Source: Hyphomicrobiales bacterium
GTDB taxonomy: Bacteria > Pseudomonadota > Alphaproteobacteria > Rhizobiales > Rhizobiaceae
Assembly: GCA_900467685.1 (NCBI GenBank)
Contig: UBQX01000025.1
Coordinates: 62,001 to 126,000 of the forward strand
DNA: 64,000 nt
Reading direction: 5' to 3'
The position numbers and the translations under genes are program-made. Positions 10,201 through 25,200 of this stretch are shown here, one piece after another. Every line of letters begins with the position of its first letter. The first letter of the stretch is position 1. The notes beneath the pieces are model-generated. The model was not told the origin of the DNA. It was given only the letters and a program-made list of their open reading frames with translations, and made no database searches.

Positions 10201-13200
10201 CTCGGCTCCGTCATGGAGATCGCCAGCGGCATCGGCTTCGATATCGGCCTGCCGGGGCTGGGCCTCAAGGTGGACGAGGCCTCCTCGGTCACGTTCCGCA
10301 TGGCCTGGGGTGTCGCGCTTTCCTTCGGTATCGACCGCAACCGTCACTTCTATATCCTTACAGACCAGCAGAACGAGGTGAGCGCGGAAATCTTTGCAGG
10401 CGTCGGAGACCAGTTCTCGATGCTTGGCGAACTTGGCTTCCTGCAACTGGCGCTGACGGAAGATACCGGCAACGACGTTCCGCCAAGCGGCGTGCGCGGC
10501 ACGCTGGGCATCGACCTGCGCGGCGGCGGGGCGGACGGCAAGCTTTATCTGGCGACGGCTCTCTCCGATCTCGATGTTGCCGTGACCGGCTCGCTGGTGG
10601 CCGATATCGACTTCAACGCCCGCCTCGGCATCGGCTTCGAGCGGCTGACCAATGGCCAGTTTGGCGATAGCAGCCTCTTCCCCAGCATCGAAGGCGAGCT
10701 GCGCCTGCATTTCAATGTGCTGGACCCGAACGACTTCTCCTTCGGTCTGAACGATTTGCGCCTGAACTTCGGCGAATTCGTCAACGAGTTCCTCGGGCCC
10801 GTCGTGCGCGATATCCAGAAGGTGCTGGAGCCGGTCAAGCCGCTGATCGACTTCCTGCGCGCGCCGATCCCGATCCTGTCGGATTTCTCCGGCGATCCTG
10901 TCACGATCCTGACGCTCGCGTCGCAGATCCCGGAACTTCAATCGGTGACGAAGTTCATCGATGCGGTCGGCGTCGTTTCGGATATTGCGAGCCTCGTCGG
11001 CAATGTCGGCGACAATATCTTCATCGAGATCGGCGACTTCAATTTTGGCGGCTTCAACCTTCGCCTGCCGCGCGGCGTGGCCGGCGGCATGCCGATCGAT
11101 GCCGGAACGCAGACCTCGCAGTTCGCGTCCTTCCTGACCAATGCCCGTAACAGCATGCTTTCGAGCCTGGGCGGGACACCATGGGCCTCGATCCCGATTC
11201 AGCCGGATTTCGGGATCAGTGTTCCGTTCATCCAGAACCCCGCCAGCCTTCTTGGCCTGCTCTTCGGCCAGACCGTCGATCTCATAGAAATCGATCTGCC
11301 GACCTTCTCGTTCCCGTTCCAGTTCCCAACGATCACCATTCCCGTCTATCCATCGCCGCCGATCACGCTGGGCTTCACGGGCAGCGTCGAGTTCCGCATC
11401 GATCTTGCCTTCGGGTATGACAGTTTCGGCCTTCAAACCTATCTCGGCAAGCCGGAAGCGTCGCGCGATCTGACCGATCTGATGCTCGGCTTCTATATTT
11501 CCGACGATCCGCGCAACACTGGCGGAGACCCTGCCGAAATCACCATGACGGTTCGCGCAGACCTCCAGGTTTCGCTTGACTTCGGGATCGTCGCTGCCGG
11601 TGTCGCGGGCGGGATTTTCGCAACTGTCGGCCTCAATCTTCATGACGTGCCGGATGCGAGCGGCAAGACGGATGGAAAGCTACGCGGCAACGAGATCATC
11701 GATCTGCTCAACCAGGGCCCGATCTGCATTTTCGATGCCGAAGGCGGGATCGGCTTCTATCTCGATCTGCGCCTTCGGTTCGGGATTGGACCGTTCAGCG
11801 TCACTCTCAATGTCCCGCTGATCCCGGACACCACCATCGTATCCTTTAGCGCCGAGCTATGCGGTCCGCCGCCGCAGCTTGCGACCCTGGAATCCGATGG
11901 CACGCTGAAGCTGAACATCGGCGACCGTTCCGCCTATCGAAACCACGAGGTCGGCAATACCGACGACAATGCCAACGATGATTATACTATCCGTTCGCTG
12001 GGTAACGGTCTTGTTCAGGTCGAGTCGGGCGGCATCCGCCAGACATTCGGGCAGAAGTCGGACGATCCGGTCATCCGGCGCATCGTGGGCCATGGCGGTG
12101 GCGGCGATGACCGCATCGTTGTCGAAGGCGCGCTCCGACGCAAGGACGGCGAATCCGTCGAGATGGAACTTGACGGTGGTGCCGGCAATGACGAGCTCTG
12201 GGGCTCGGAAGGCAACGATATCCTGACCGGCGGCTCCGGCCGCGACCGCATTTACGGTCAGGGCGGCAATGACCGCATCGCAGGCAATTCCTTTACCTCC
12301 GCGGGCGATGCGAACGAGGAGACCGAGATCGACGCAGGCACCGGCGACGACACGATCTATGGGGTCTCGGGCCGCGACCGCATCACGGGCGGCGAAGGCA
12401 ATGACCTCATTTTCGGTGGCGCGGGCAGCGACGACATCAATGGTGGCGTGGGCAATGACCGCATCTATGGCGGGGCGGGCAATGACCTTGTTGTCGGCGA
12501 TCTCGGCGACGACCGGGTCTATGGCGGCGCGGGCAACGATCTCGTGGTGGGCGGCGCGGGCCGCGACGCGATCTTCGGCGACCTCGAAGAAGCCTTCAAC
12601 GATGCAACCGCAACGCTGCTTTATGGCGCGCCGAATGTCGGCTCGGAGGGCGACGACGTCATGTTCGGCGACCGCTATCTGGCCGAGGGCGATGCGGCCG
12701 GCTACGGCGCGCAAATCCAGGCCCGTATGGGCACCGACGCCAACAGCCTGCTCCAGACGGTCTACGCCCATTCCGGCGACTTCGACAATGGCGACAACGA
12801 TATCATCAATGCGAATGGCGGGGCCGACCTGATCTTCGACGACTATGGCGACGACCAGATCAGCGCCGGCACCGGCAACGATATCGTCTACTCCGGTCGC
12901 GGCACCGACACGATCTACGGTGAGGCCGGCAACGATGAAATTCGCTCGGGCAGCCAGCGCGACTTCGTTTATGGCGGCGACGGCAATGATACGATTTTCG
13001 GCGGCAGCGGCGACGACGAGCTGCGCGGCGAGGCTGGGCTCGATATCATCGACGGCGAATCCGGCCTCGATCTCATTTTCGGCGGGCTTGACGCTGACAC
13101 GATCCGCGGCGGCACGGGTGCCGATACGATCTATGGCGACAGCGGCAATGACGAGATCCATGGCCAGGAAGGCAACGATATCGTCGACGGTGGCGACGGC

Positions 13201-16200
13201 AACGATGCGCTGTGGGGCGATGCCGGCAACGATACGCTGCTCGGCCAGTCGGGCGACGACACCCTGCGGGGCGGCGCGGGCAACGACCTGCTTTACGGTC
13301 ATGCCGGTCTCGATACGCTTTATGGCGAAGACGGTGACGACACGATCGACGGCGGCAGCGACCGCGACCTGATTTTCGGCAATCTCGGCAACGATATCCT
13401 CTATGGCCGCACCGGCAACGACCAGATTGACGGCGGCGGCGGGCGCGACCGGATCGAGGGCAACGAGGGCGACGACCTGATCTTCGGCCGCTCGGGCGAC
13501 GATACGATTTCCGGCGGGGACGGGGCCGACGAAATCTGGGGCGGTACCGAAAACGACACGATTACGGGCGACGCCGGAAATGACCGCATCTATGGCGAGG
13601 CCGGTGTGGATCTCATCAATGGCGGTACCGAAAACGATCTCATCTTCGCGGGAGCCGGCGCTGACCGCGTGTTCGGCGATGCGGGCAATGACGAAATCTG
13701 GGGCGAAGCCGGCGATGACCGGATAGAGGGTGGGGCTGGTCTCGACGCGATCCATGGCGGCGACGACAACGACCTGATCTTCGGCCAGGACGATGCCGAC
13801 ACGATCTGGGGCGATGCCGGTCTCGACGAAATTCATGGCGGTGCGGGCGACGACACCGTGTTCGGCGGCACAGGCCGCGACCTGATCTTTGGCGATCTCG
13901 GCGGCGACACGCTGCGCGGCGAAGAAGATGTGGACACGATCGAGGGCGGGGCCGGCGACGACTTCATCTTCGGCGACGCCGCTCTGGACCGGTCGGTTGG
14001 CGGCTTTGACGACATCCTGCTGGGGCAGGACGGCAATGACTATATCGAGGGCAATGGCGGTAACGACCTGATCTTCAGCCATGCGGGCAATGACACGGTC
14101 CATGCCGGTTCCGGCCATGACCGCGTCTTTGGCGACGACGGCACGGATACGCTGTTCGGCGAAGACGGGGACGATCTGATAGAGGGCGGAGAGGGCGCTG
14201 ATAGCATCGACGGCGGCGCGGGCAGCGATGTCCTGCGCGGGCAGGCGGGTGCGGACCAGATTGCCGGCGGCAGCGAAGACGACGATATCGATGGCGGCAC
14301 GGGCGACGACACGATCGATGCCGGCGGCGGCGACGATCTCGTTCTGGGCGGTGCGGGCAACGACGTGATCGATGCCGGGGCCGGACAGGATATCGTGCGC
14401 GGCGGCGAAGGCCGCGACACGATCCGCGGCGGTGATGGCAATGACAAGCTCTTTGCCGATAGCGGCATCGGCGACCGCATCGAGGGCGGCGAAGGCGACG
14501 ACGAAATCCACGGTTCCGACGATGGGGCGGATACGGATCCCGATTTCGATGATGCCCTGCGCTTCGGCGATTTGCTGATCGGGGGTGCGGGCCATGACGT
14601 CATCTATGCCTATGGCGGCGCGGACGACATCGACGGCGGCGACGGCTACGATTTCATCGATGCGGGCACCGGCAACGACCGCATCGTCGGTGGTCTCGGT
14701 CGCGACCGCATAGAGGCCGGCCTCGGCGACGATCTTGTCTTCGGCGATCTCGGCGATGGCAATGCCACGCTTGGCGATGACGATATCATCTTCGGCGGCC
14801 TCGGCAACGATACGATCCGGGCCGGCGGTGGCGCCGACCGCGTCCATGGCGGCTTCGGCACGGACACGATTTTCGGCGACGATGGCGACGATACGCTGTT
14901 TGCCGATTACGGCGGGGGCACGATCCGCGGCGGTGCCGGCGACGATATCATCACCGGTGCTGATGACGATGCGGATCTTCTGTTCGGTGATGCCGGGCGC
15001 GACCGGCTCTTCGGTCTGGCCGGCAATGACCAGATCGCAGGCGGTGCGGGCGACGATATCGTCGATGCGGGGACCGGCGACGACACCGTTGAGGGTGGTC
15101 TGGACCGCGACCTGCTGATAGGCGGCTTCGGTCACGACACGCTCTATGGCCATCAGGCCGACGGGCTTGGCGACGACAATGCGCCGGACATGCTTTATGG
15201 CGACAGCGGCGCGGGTGCTGCTGCAGGTGACGGCAATGATCGTCTGTTCGGCGGTGGCGGCAACGATCACATGTTCGGCGAAGGCGGCATCGATTTCCTG
15301 AATGCCGGAACCGGCGGTTCCGACGTGGCGGACACGAGCGAGAACGCCGCCTTTGTCGCGGGCACGCCCACGGCACTGCCCGTGCGTGTCGCCGAAACCC
15401 GTTTCGGCGCGGCTGATGCCGTCAATCTGCCGCAGGCGGTTCCTTCGCAGGGCTTCTGGGTCGATCTTGCCGGGCCGACCGGTCTTTCGCTCGTCGGGTC
15501 AAGCCAGTCTGCCGCCGATGCCGATGGCTTCGTCCAGCTTGCCAGTGGCGCATTGGTGCGCGGCGACGGTTCCATCATCCCGAGCGACTATGCTGTTCTT
15601 CTGGGTCGCGGCTCGACGCTGAGCGGCGACGGCTCGGTTCGCCCCGGTGACGGCAGCGCGATGCCGGGTGACGGCGCGCTTCTTGCTGCCAATGGCATCA
15701 CCACGGCCTTCAGCGGGCAGTCGTTCGCCGATGGCATGGTCGGTTCGTCTTCCATCGTTGCCGGAGCTGACGGGCAATATGTCGCCTGGGTCGACCCGCG
15801 GGGCGGCGCGAGCGAAATCTACGTGGCTCGCCTTTCCGGCGGCGTCTGGAGCTCGATTGGCGGCAGCGTGACAAATGGCGGTATCTCGGCCTCGGTCGCC
15901 GGTTCCGCCCAGCCTTCAATCGGGATTGACGCATCCGGCGCAGTGGTCGTCGCCTGGATCGAGGCGACCGGCGATGGCCGGACGCAGGTCAATGTGGCCC
16001 GCTACGACAGCGGAACCAACCAATGGCGTGCATTGGCAGGTTCGCTTTCTGCCGGCGGCATAAGCGGTGCCGGAAGCGTTGACAGGGTCGATCTGGTATC
16101 GACAACGGGTGGCATGGTTGCCGTGTGGCGCGACGCGACCAGCGGCAGCGATCTCCTCTTTGCCAAGCGCTTCAATGGTGCAAGCTGGGTCGAGATCGGA

Positions 16201-19200
16201 GCGGGCAGCGCCTCGGGCAGCGGCCTTGCGACCAGCACGGATCTTTCTGGTGGCTATGCTATTACGACCGATGGGACGCGCATCGCGATTGCCTATGGCC
16301 AAAAGGTCGGCGACGACCGGCTCATCGTCATCCGGGAATTCAATGGCTCGGCCTGGGCAACATTGCCCGCCGCAGACGGCGGCGCGCTGGCCGGGGCGGA
16401 GCGTGTCACGGGCGAGCCCTCGCTGGCTTACTTCGGCGGCCGGCTTTACGCAGCCTGGGCAGAGCAGGTGCCGGGGACAGAACGCCTGTCCACGGATCGT
16501 GCCAGCCAGATTTACGTTCGCGCCTATACCGGCTCGGCATGGGTGGAAGCAGGCGCGGGCAGTGCGAGCGGCCGTGGCGTTTCGCAGGCGGTCTTCGGCG
16601 CGGTCACGCCGAAACTTGCGGCCGGCAACGGCGGGATGACCCTTACCTATGTCCGGCAGGATCCGGCGGGAGCGGCGCGCAGCCTGACGCTGGACGCGAT
16701 GCGCTGGACCGGCACGACTTTCGCTCCGCAATTCGTCAGCAACACAGTCGGGTCTGGTATCGCGAAGCTCCCCGTTTCGCTCGTCAGCTATGATCTTTCG
16801 GTCGATGCTGCCGGCCGGCCCTTCGTCACCTGGACGAGCGCGGAGGCTGGCTCCTTCGGCGTCTTCGTCAAGGGATCTCCCACGGCGGCGGCGCGCGTAT
16901 TCACGGCAGACGCCGCAACCAGCGTGCAGTCGATCCTCGACAGCCAGACACTGGTTGCCGGTGACATCATCGGTGTCGCCGAGAATGCGACCGTTGCAGG
17001 CTTCACCGTGACAGCCGCAGATTCGGGCGTGACGATCGTGGCAAGCCGCGCGGGAACCGTGTCGGGCGCGATCACCATCGACGGGGCGAGCGCGGTGACG
17101 CTTCAGGGCCTGACCGTTCTTGGCGCCATCACGCTTCGCAACACCAGCGGTGTGGAGTTGACGGGCAACACGACCTCGACCGTTTCGATCGAAGGCGGTT
17201 CCGCCAACCGTCTGTTCAACAACACGATTTCCGCCGCGCCAACCAAGGCTGCGCTCGGCTTTGCGGGTACGGCGACAACCGGTCTCGCCGTCATTGGCAA
17301 CACCTTCACCGGCTCCGGCACCGGGGTTCTCATCGATCGGGCGGTCACCGGCCGCATCGAAGGAAACGTGGTGCGCACGACGAGTGTCGGCATCGCGATC
17401 ACGGCCGCTTCGACGGTTGCCATCATCGGCAACGATATCGGCTATGGCGGAACGGGTATTTCCTATGGCGCTTCCGCACGCGTCAACGGCAACCTCATCC
17501 ATCACAACGCCATCGGCATTTCGTCCAACGTGGCTGACCCGGCGGCGGCACTTGGCTATGGAGCAGACGCCTATGCCAACACGCTGAGCCAGAACACGAT
17601 CGGTCTGAGCCTGCAAGGCGCACTCGTGACAGGGCAGCGCATCGTTGGAAACGTCACCGGCGTGGCCGGTTCGGGCGTTCTGGGCGGGCTCGATGCGGCG
17701 CATGCCAATATCATCGAGCGCAATGGCACCGGCGTGTCTGCCTTCACGGGCACGGTCAGCTTCAACCGCATCGGTCTCAACGACACCGCCGGCATCCAGG
17801 CCACCAGCGGCCAGCGTATTCTCAACAACGTCATCTATCGCAATGGTCTGGCCGGAATTCTCGTGACCGGCACGACAACGGATGTGCGCATTGGCAACAA
17901 CACGGTCTATGCCAGCGATGCGGCTGCCGATGCGATCCGCGTTGCTGCCTTCGCCAGCAATGTCGAGATCGTCGGCAACATCCTGTGGTCGGAAGCCGGT
18001 ACGGCGATCTATGTCGAGAACACCGCGCAATCGGGTTTCTTCTCCGATTACAACACGCTCTATGCCGGCGATACCGGATCGCTGGTCTTCTGGACGCGCG
18101 CCTTCACCGATATTCTCGACTGGCAGGCCGACGTTGCGCGCTTCGATCTGCATTCCGCCGGCCGAACGGTCATCGATCCGGCCTTTGCGCGCCCGGCCTT
18201 TGCCGATCTCGCACGCAATGATTTCCGCATTTTTGCGCCCGCTGCTGGCCAGCAGACGGCGTCGCCGTCCGCACTCGGTGGCGACCCCTATGGCCGGTTC
18301 CTCGGTCTCCTCGACGGGCTGAACCTGCTCGCCAATGCAGGCTTTGAAAACGGCTTGACGGGCTGGACGGCGAATGTCGGAGCCGGCGTGATCACGGGCA
18401 GTCCGGCACCTTACAACGGCGCGCGCGCGTTCACTGGCGGGAGTGCGCAGGCCACCGGTTCGGCGGCCCAGCAGATCAATCTTCTCGACCGCGGCTTCAC
18501 GGCTGCCGAGATTGACGGCACGTCGATGGAAGTGGTGTTCGGCGGGCGCGTCTGGCTGCAGTCGGCTGCCAATGACGAGCTCGACAAGGTCGCGATCAAA
18601 CTCGTGTTCCGCGATGGCTCGGGCAATGCCATCGGCGACCCTGTGACCATCAGCCAGACGATTGCCGAAACGCGCTGGAACCTGCTCTGGGATCGCCTGC
18701 GCCTGCCATCCGGCGCGCGCTCCATCGACTGGAGCTTCACGACAACACGCCTCGGCTCGAACAATCCGGTCTATCTGGACGACGCGATGCTGGCCATCGT
18801 GCCGCGCACGCTTGCGACATCGCAAGGGGCCTATGCATCGGAAATGGCCGTTCATGCGGCAACATCGACGCTGCGCCTGCGCTCGCCGGACCTCTATGTC
18901 GACTGGGAAGCCGACAGGCTCAAGGCCATCCGCTGGGACAGCGCGGGCACGCTGACGGGAACGCCGGTGCGCATCGAACTCTGGCAGGATGGGCCGGACG
19001 GCCCGGCCTTCCGCGCGACCATTGCCGCCCAGACGCAGGACGACGGCGAATTCATCTGGATGCCGTCGCAAAGTGGCGTTTCGGCGGGCGAAAAGGGCCT
19101 GCGCATCAAGGTCCTGCATGTCGGCGCGCCCGATGTCTTCGACCTGACGACGGAAACATTCGCGGTTCCGGAACTCGGCAACACCTATTATGTCGATGAC

Positions 19201-22200
19201 GGATCGAACAGCGGCGATGTCTTCACGCCGGATGCGGTGGGCTCCAACCGCAATACGGGCAAGCTTGCCACTGCGCCGAAGTCCAATCCGGTCAACCTGC
19301 TGCGGACCTATGACCTCGTGGCCGGATCGACGGTCTATATCGACAGCGGCAACTATCCGATGATCTATGGGCTGACCGTGTCCGGCCAGTCCGACCTCGG
19401 TTACGGTATCGGTGTCGAGGAAGGGTTCTCGATCCTTGGGCCGAGTTCGGCCGGCGCGGTCGCGCGGCTTTACTCCGCCAATCCGTCGGTCACGCTCGAT
19501 GCGCTGGTCGATGTCACCAATGCCGATTTCATGACGATCGGCAATCTGACACTGGAAAATGCCAAGCGCGGTGTCCGCGCCGGTGGCGGCAGCGATGATC
19601 TGACGATCGGCAATATCACGGTCGAAGGATACACTGTTCAGGGCTTCAGCATCGAGACGCAGTCGGCGGGGCGCAGCTTCAGCAATCTGGTGGCGCGCGG
19701 CACGGGCGACATCGGTTTCAGCCTGACCGGTTCGGTCGGGTCGCTTAGCGACATGATCGTCACGGCGCGTCAAACCGCGATCCGCATCAACGGCTCTGTC
19801 GGATCGATCGTGGATGTCGAAGTGTATGGCGCCGGAACCGGTCTTGAGGTGACGGGTACGGCCGGTTCGTTCAGCAACATCCATGCTCACGACAACTCGC
19901 AGTATGGTGCGTATCTCACGCTTTCCGGTGGCAGCACGATTGAATCCAGCCGGTTCATCAACAACGGCCGCTACGGTCTTTATGTCAGCGCCAGTGGCTC
20001 CGGCGCCGCCAATCTCGTGACTGTCGGGGCGAATGACCTGACGCGTGGGGCCGGTAACCGGGTTGAAGGTAGCGGGCTCTACGGCATCGGTGCGGGCGCC
20101 AATGTCGATATCGTCGGCAACACGATCACTGGAACGTCCTTCCAATATGCCATCCAGGCCGGTACGGGTCGCGTGGTCGACAACGTCGTCTTCGGCAATG
20201 CGAACGGCATCAGTGCAAACGGGCTCATCGCCGGCAACGCGGTCTACGGAACCAATGCCCAGAACTCGGGCGGCATCGGCATCAATGCGGGTGCTGCCGC
20301 GGTGGTGCGGGGCAACACGGTCCATGGCCAGACCATCGGCATCCGCGTTTCGAACGGCTCGGGCGCCGACGTCCTGAACAACGTCGTCTACGCCAATTCC
20401 AGCACCGGGATCGAAGTCGGGAGTTCGACCAATACCGAGATCCTGAACAACACGGTCTACCAGCTCGTCGGGAATGCCATCTTCCTCAACGGGACCACAA
20501 GCGGAACCGTGCTGACCAACAACATCATCGTGGCGCTGAATGCGCTGGGCGTTGTCGTGGCCAATTCCGCGCAGGCAGGCTTTGCGTCCGGCTTCAATAT
20601 CTTCCAGGTCGGCCCCGGCGGTCAGGCCGGACAATGGCAGGGCTCCAACCGGCAGTCGCTTGCCGCGTGGAGACTGGCGAGCCAGCAGGACGCCACGAGT
20701 TTCGAAGGTGATCCGCTCCTTGTCGACCCGGACGGTGCGGACAACGTGTTCGGTTACGTCTCGCCCACGGCCGACGGCCGCGATGACGACTTCCATGTGA
20801 AGAGCCTCGACGGCAGTTTTGCGGGCGGCCATCTGTCGGTCGTGCGTGATCTCGTCACCGGCCTGCCGGTGCGACCGGCAACCCCGGCACCCGTCAACCA
20901 GGCGCAATCGTCGCCCGCGATCGACCGCGGCGCACCATCGACACCGATCGGCGCCGAGCCGCAGCCGAATGGCGGTTTCGTAGAAGTGGGCGCCTATGGC
21001 GGCACGGCCCAGGCCTCGCTGAGCCCTGAACAGTATATCCGCGTCTTCAGCCCCAATGGCGGTGAAATCTATCAGCAGGGACGAACGGTCTCCGTCGACT
21101 GGCGTTCGTCTGCCGCAGGCGGCACGGTGGATGTCGAGGTCTCGCGCGATGGCGTCACCTGGATTTCGCTTGAAGATGACGGGCTGAATGATGGTCATCT
21201 CGACTGGCTGGTTGATGCTGCCATGTTCGCGCCGGGCAGCTATCAGGTCCGCGTCACGACATCGGACGGGCTTCTGACCGATACGTCGGATTCTGCCTTC
21301 ACCGTCACACTGCCGATCCGCATCTACTATGTCGATGATACGTCCAACGCGAATGACGAATACACGCCTGATGCGGTTGGCAACGATGCCAATGACGGTC
21401 TGTCTGCACTGGCGCCAAAGGCCTCCATTCAGGCGATCCTTGCACAGTACGATCTCGGCGCCGGCGATATCATCCTTGTCGATACGGGCAGTTACACGTC
21501 TACCACGACCATCGTCATCACTGCCGATGACGGGGGAGCCTCGGATGCCGGGCGTCTCATCATCCGCGGCCCGACGGACGCAGCCCGCCAGGCCATCATC
21601 GACCGTGGCAATGTTTCGAGCGGCGCTGATGTCATACGCCTCGACAATGCCGATTTCGTCACGCTGGAAAACCTGCGCTTCCTGCGCGGCGCACGCGGCC
21701 TCGTCGTTGATGACAACTCCGGCGTCACGGGCCTCAATGTCATCAATACGCAATTCCTGGATCAGGCCGGCATCGGCGTCGATCTCGGTATCGGCACCAG
21801 CGACGTGCTCATCCAGGGTTCGACCATTTCGGCTAATAACGGTACGACCCGAATCGTGCTCGATCGCACCGGCAACGTGACGCTGGCCGGGAATACGATC
21901 ACGTTGGGCACGTTCGGCAATACCGGCATTGATCACTCCGGCGGGACCGGAACTCTGACCGTGACTGGCAACACGATCACCGGCGGTTACTGGGGTCTCT
22001 GGGACAGCGACGGCAGCAAGCTTGTCGCGACCGGGAATACGGTCTCAAATCAATACTACTATGGCATCTACAGCCATTCTAACAATGCGCAGATTTCGGG
22101 CAACACGGTCACGCAGACCTATGGCAATTCGACCGGCATCTATGCCTATGCGTCGACGGGAGATCGCGTCGATATCTCGGGCAACACCGTCACGAGTACG

Positions 22201-25200
22201 GCCAATATCGGCATTCGTGCGGAATCCAGCAGCGTGTCCGCAGGCGTCGATGTCCGGAACAACGACGTATCCCGCAGCAGTACCGGCATCTATGCAGGCG
22301 ATTATGTCGATGTGTTCGACAACCGCGTCCATGGCAACGTCCGCGGCATCCAGAGCACGTCGGCGAGCGTTCTGCGCAACCTGGTTTACGGCAATGATGT
22401 CGGCATTTACGTTACCGGCAGCGGGCGTGGCCTGAACATTGCCGGCAACATCATTTACGACAACAACGTTGCCGGAATGCAGATCGCCGATTTTACCAAC
22501 AGCAACGGGCTGCTGATCGCCAACAACCTGTTCTATCAGGTCGGCGCAGACGCGATCCGCGCGACGAATTCTTCTCAGATCCTCCTGCGCAACAACATTT
22601 TCACGCAGGTCGGCGGCAATGTTTTCAACATCGCCGACAATGCGCAGTCCAGCTTCTCGTCGAACTACAACGTGTTCGACCTGCGGGCAGGAGGTGTGCT
22701 CGGTCTCTGGGGTGCGAATGCATTTACCAGCCTTGCCGACTGGCAGGTGCTCCTCGGTCACGAGGTCAACAGTTTCGCCGCAACGATCAATTACGCCGAT
22801 GTCGATGGTGCCGATGATCTGCTTGGCCAGACGGGCGTGGCCGACAACGGTCTGGACGACGACTTCACAATTCTGAACTCGCAGATCCTGCGCGATGCGG
22901 GCGATCCGCGGACGCCATTCTATCGCGAAGCCTCGGGCAATGACGGAGCGCGCGCCAATATCGGTCCGGGCGGCATGGCCGGCGGCGGCGTGGCAAGTCC
23001 GGACAGGACGCTCCAGATACTGACCCCGAACGGTGGCGACCGGCTGACGGTGGGCGAGGCCGTGACCATCGGATTCCGTTCGTCGGGACTTACGGGCGCG
23101 CGGCCCGTGCTTCTGGTCAATTCTGGCGATAATTCTGTCAGCGGCCCGGAAAGCTGGAGCAACTGGAGCAAGGACGCGACCTTCCGCACGGTCGGAAACA
23201 CATCGACAAATAGCACGGCGATCGATGTGTCCGGGCTGAGCGGTGTACCGGCCGACCTCTTCCGCAGCTACGCCTATGGCGCCAGCAACCAGGGCGCTTT
23301 GCTGTCCTACGACATGGACGTTCCGGACGGGACCTACCAGGTCACGCTCTACTTTGCCGAATTCTACACCTATGCGCAGCGGCCGATGGATATCCGCCTG
23401 CAGGGGCAGACGGTTGAGAGCAATTACAACATCCTCACGGCCACCGGCGGTGCGATCAACAAGGCGGTTGCGCGCACGTTTACAGTGGATGTCACGGGCG
23501 GCAAGGGCATCCTGCTCGATCTCGTCAACCGGTCCACCCAGGGCTGGCAGCCCCTCGTCTTCGGTATCGAGGTGTCGGAAGTGGTTCCGCCATCGGGCAC
23601 ATGGCTCGCGTCGCTTGATGTGTCGAACGACCTCGGCGCGACCTGGACGACGGTCGCCACGACCCAAACCTTCGACCGTTTCGGCTCTGCCGTGTTCAAC
23701 TGGACGCCGACGGCGGCGACCAACGGCGCGACGGCGCTCATGCGCGTCACCGCAACAAACGGCATCGACACGCTGACCGATCTTTCCGACAGGCCCTTCT
23801 CCATCGTGGGCGCGGGCAATGTCTATTACGTCGACGACGCCAGCAATGACGGCGACCAGTACACGCCGGACGCGGTCGGCGACAACGCCAATGACGGCCG
23901 TTCGGCCCTTCGTCCGATGGCCTCGCTTGCCGCCTTGCTGCGTCTCTACGACCTGAAGCCCGGAGATATCGTCTATATCGATACCGGCGTATATCAGGTC
24001 TTCCAGAACATCGCGTTGACTGCGGATGACAGCGGCACGGCGGCCAATGCCGTGACATTGCAAGGGCCGACCAACGGCAATGCCGCGATCCTGGATCGCA
24101 ACAGTTCGCGTGGCGATGCGGCGGTGTTCGATTTTGCCGGGGCGGACTATCTGAAGCTCAGCAATCTCAGCCTGCGCAACGTGACGACCGGCATCCACTT
24201 TGTGAGCAATGCCGGCAGCAACAACACGGTGCTGCAGTTCCTGCGCCTGACAGGCATCTACAATCAGGGTGTCTGGATCGAGCAGGGCAATCCGGATGTC
24301 GTCATCAAGGACTCGATTTTCGAGAGCTTCGCCACGAACGCCCTTGCTGGCGTAAGGGCCGACACGTTCGCAGGGTCGCTCACCATCGCGCGGAACACGT
24401 TCGATGTGCCAAACTATGCGATCTACGTGCCGGTTACATATACCGCCTCCGCGCTTCTCATTGAAGACAACACGATTTTCTCCCGCGCCACGCATGTGAA
24501 CAGCGGCGCGGCGAGCATTTCCATCAACAACTATGGTCAGGGCTCATCGACCATCGTCCGCAACAATACGCTTTCGGCAGCGGGTGCCCGTCTTGCTGGC
24601 GGGATCTATGTTGCGAACTCCAGCAGCGTGGCTGTCACCCTGATCGAAGGCAATACCATTTCGGGTTACACCAACTCCAATGGCGGGTCGGGTTACGGGA
24701 TCAATGCCTCCAGCGGCACAGAGCTGGTGGTTCGCAACAACCTGATTACCGGCGGCAACAACGGGATTCTGATTTCCAACGGTCTGGCGCAGAACAACCG
24801 CATCCAGAACATGACCGTTTACGGAATCCAGGCGCGTACCGCCGGAACGCAGGTGGTTGGCAATACCGTGACCGGTGGCCCGATCGGCATCCGCTTCGAT
24901 GCCAGTGGAACCGGCGGGCTGGTTGCGAACAACCTCGTGATCGGGACGACCGATGCCGCGATCAACGTGACGGGGATCGCGACGTCCACTCTCGTGCTGA
25001 ACAATACGCTGATCTTCGGCGCCGGCGCGGGTGTGCTGCTCAACGGCACTGCGACTGGCGTCTATGTGGCCAATACCATCTTCTCGGCCTCCGGCGGCAC
25101 GGCGATCATGCTCGACCGCTCCGCAACGCAGTCGGTGGGAAGCGCGCGCAACCGCGCCAATTACAATCTCTTCGATCTGAGCGGCACGGCCCAGTTCGGC

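Noticed and set aside
9031-11643. An 870-codon minus-strand open frame
   Set aside because: Arg/Glu/Asp-rich antisense shadow of the giant gene without motifs or a ribosome site.
11857-15270. A 1,137-codon minus-strand open frame opposite the RTX region
   Set aside because: It is the mirror of GC-rich, periodic RTX codons; the translation is a monotonous Val/Ala/Ile repeat with no recognisable domain, and the plus-strand frame is clearly the real one.
15916-21936. A 2,006-codon minus-strand open frame opposite the beta-propeller and beta-helix region
   Set aside because: Its translation is unstructured and rich in Arg, Asp and Ala with no domain; it is a by-product of high GC and codon bias on the coding strand.
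22045-24495. An 816-codon minus-strand open frame
   Set aside because: Same reasoning: antisense to clear beta-helix coding sequence, no domain recognisable.
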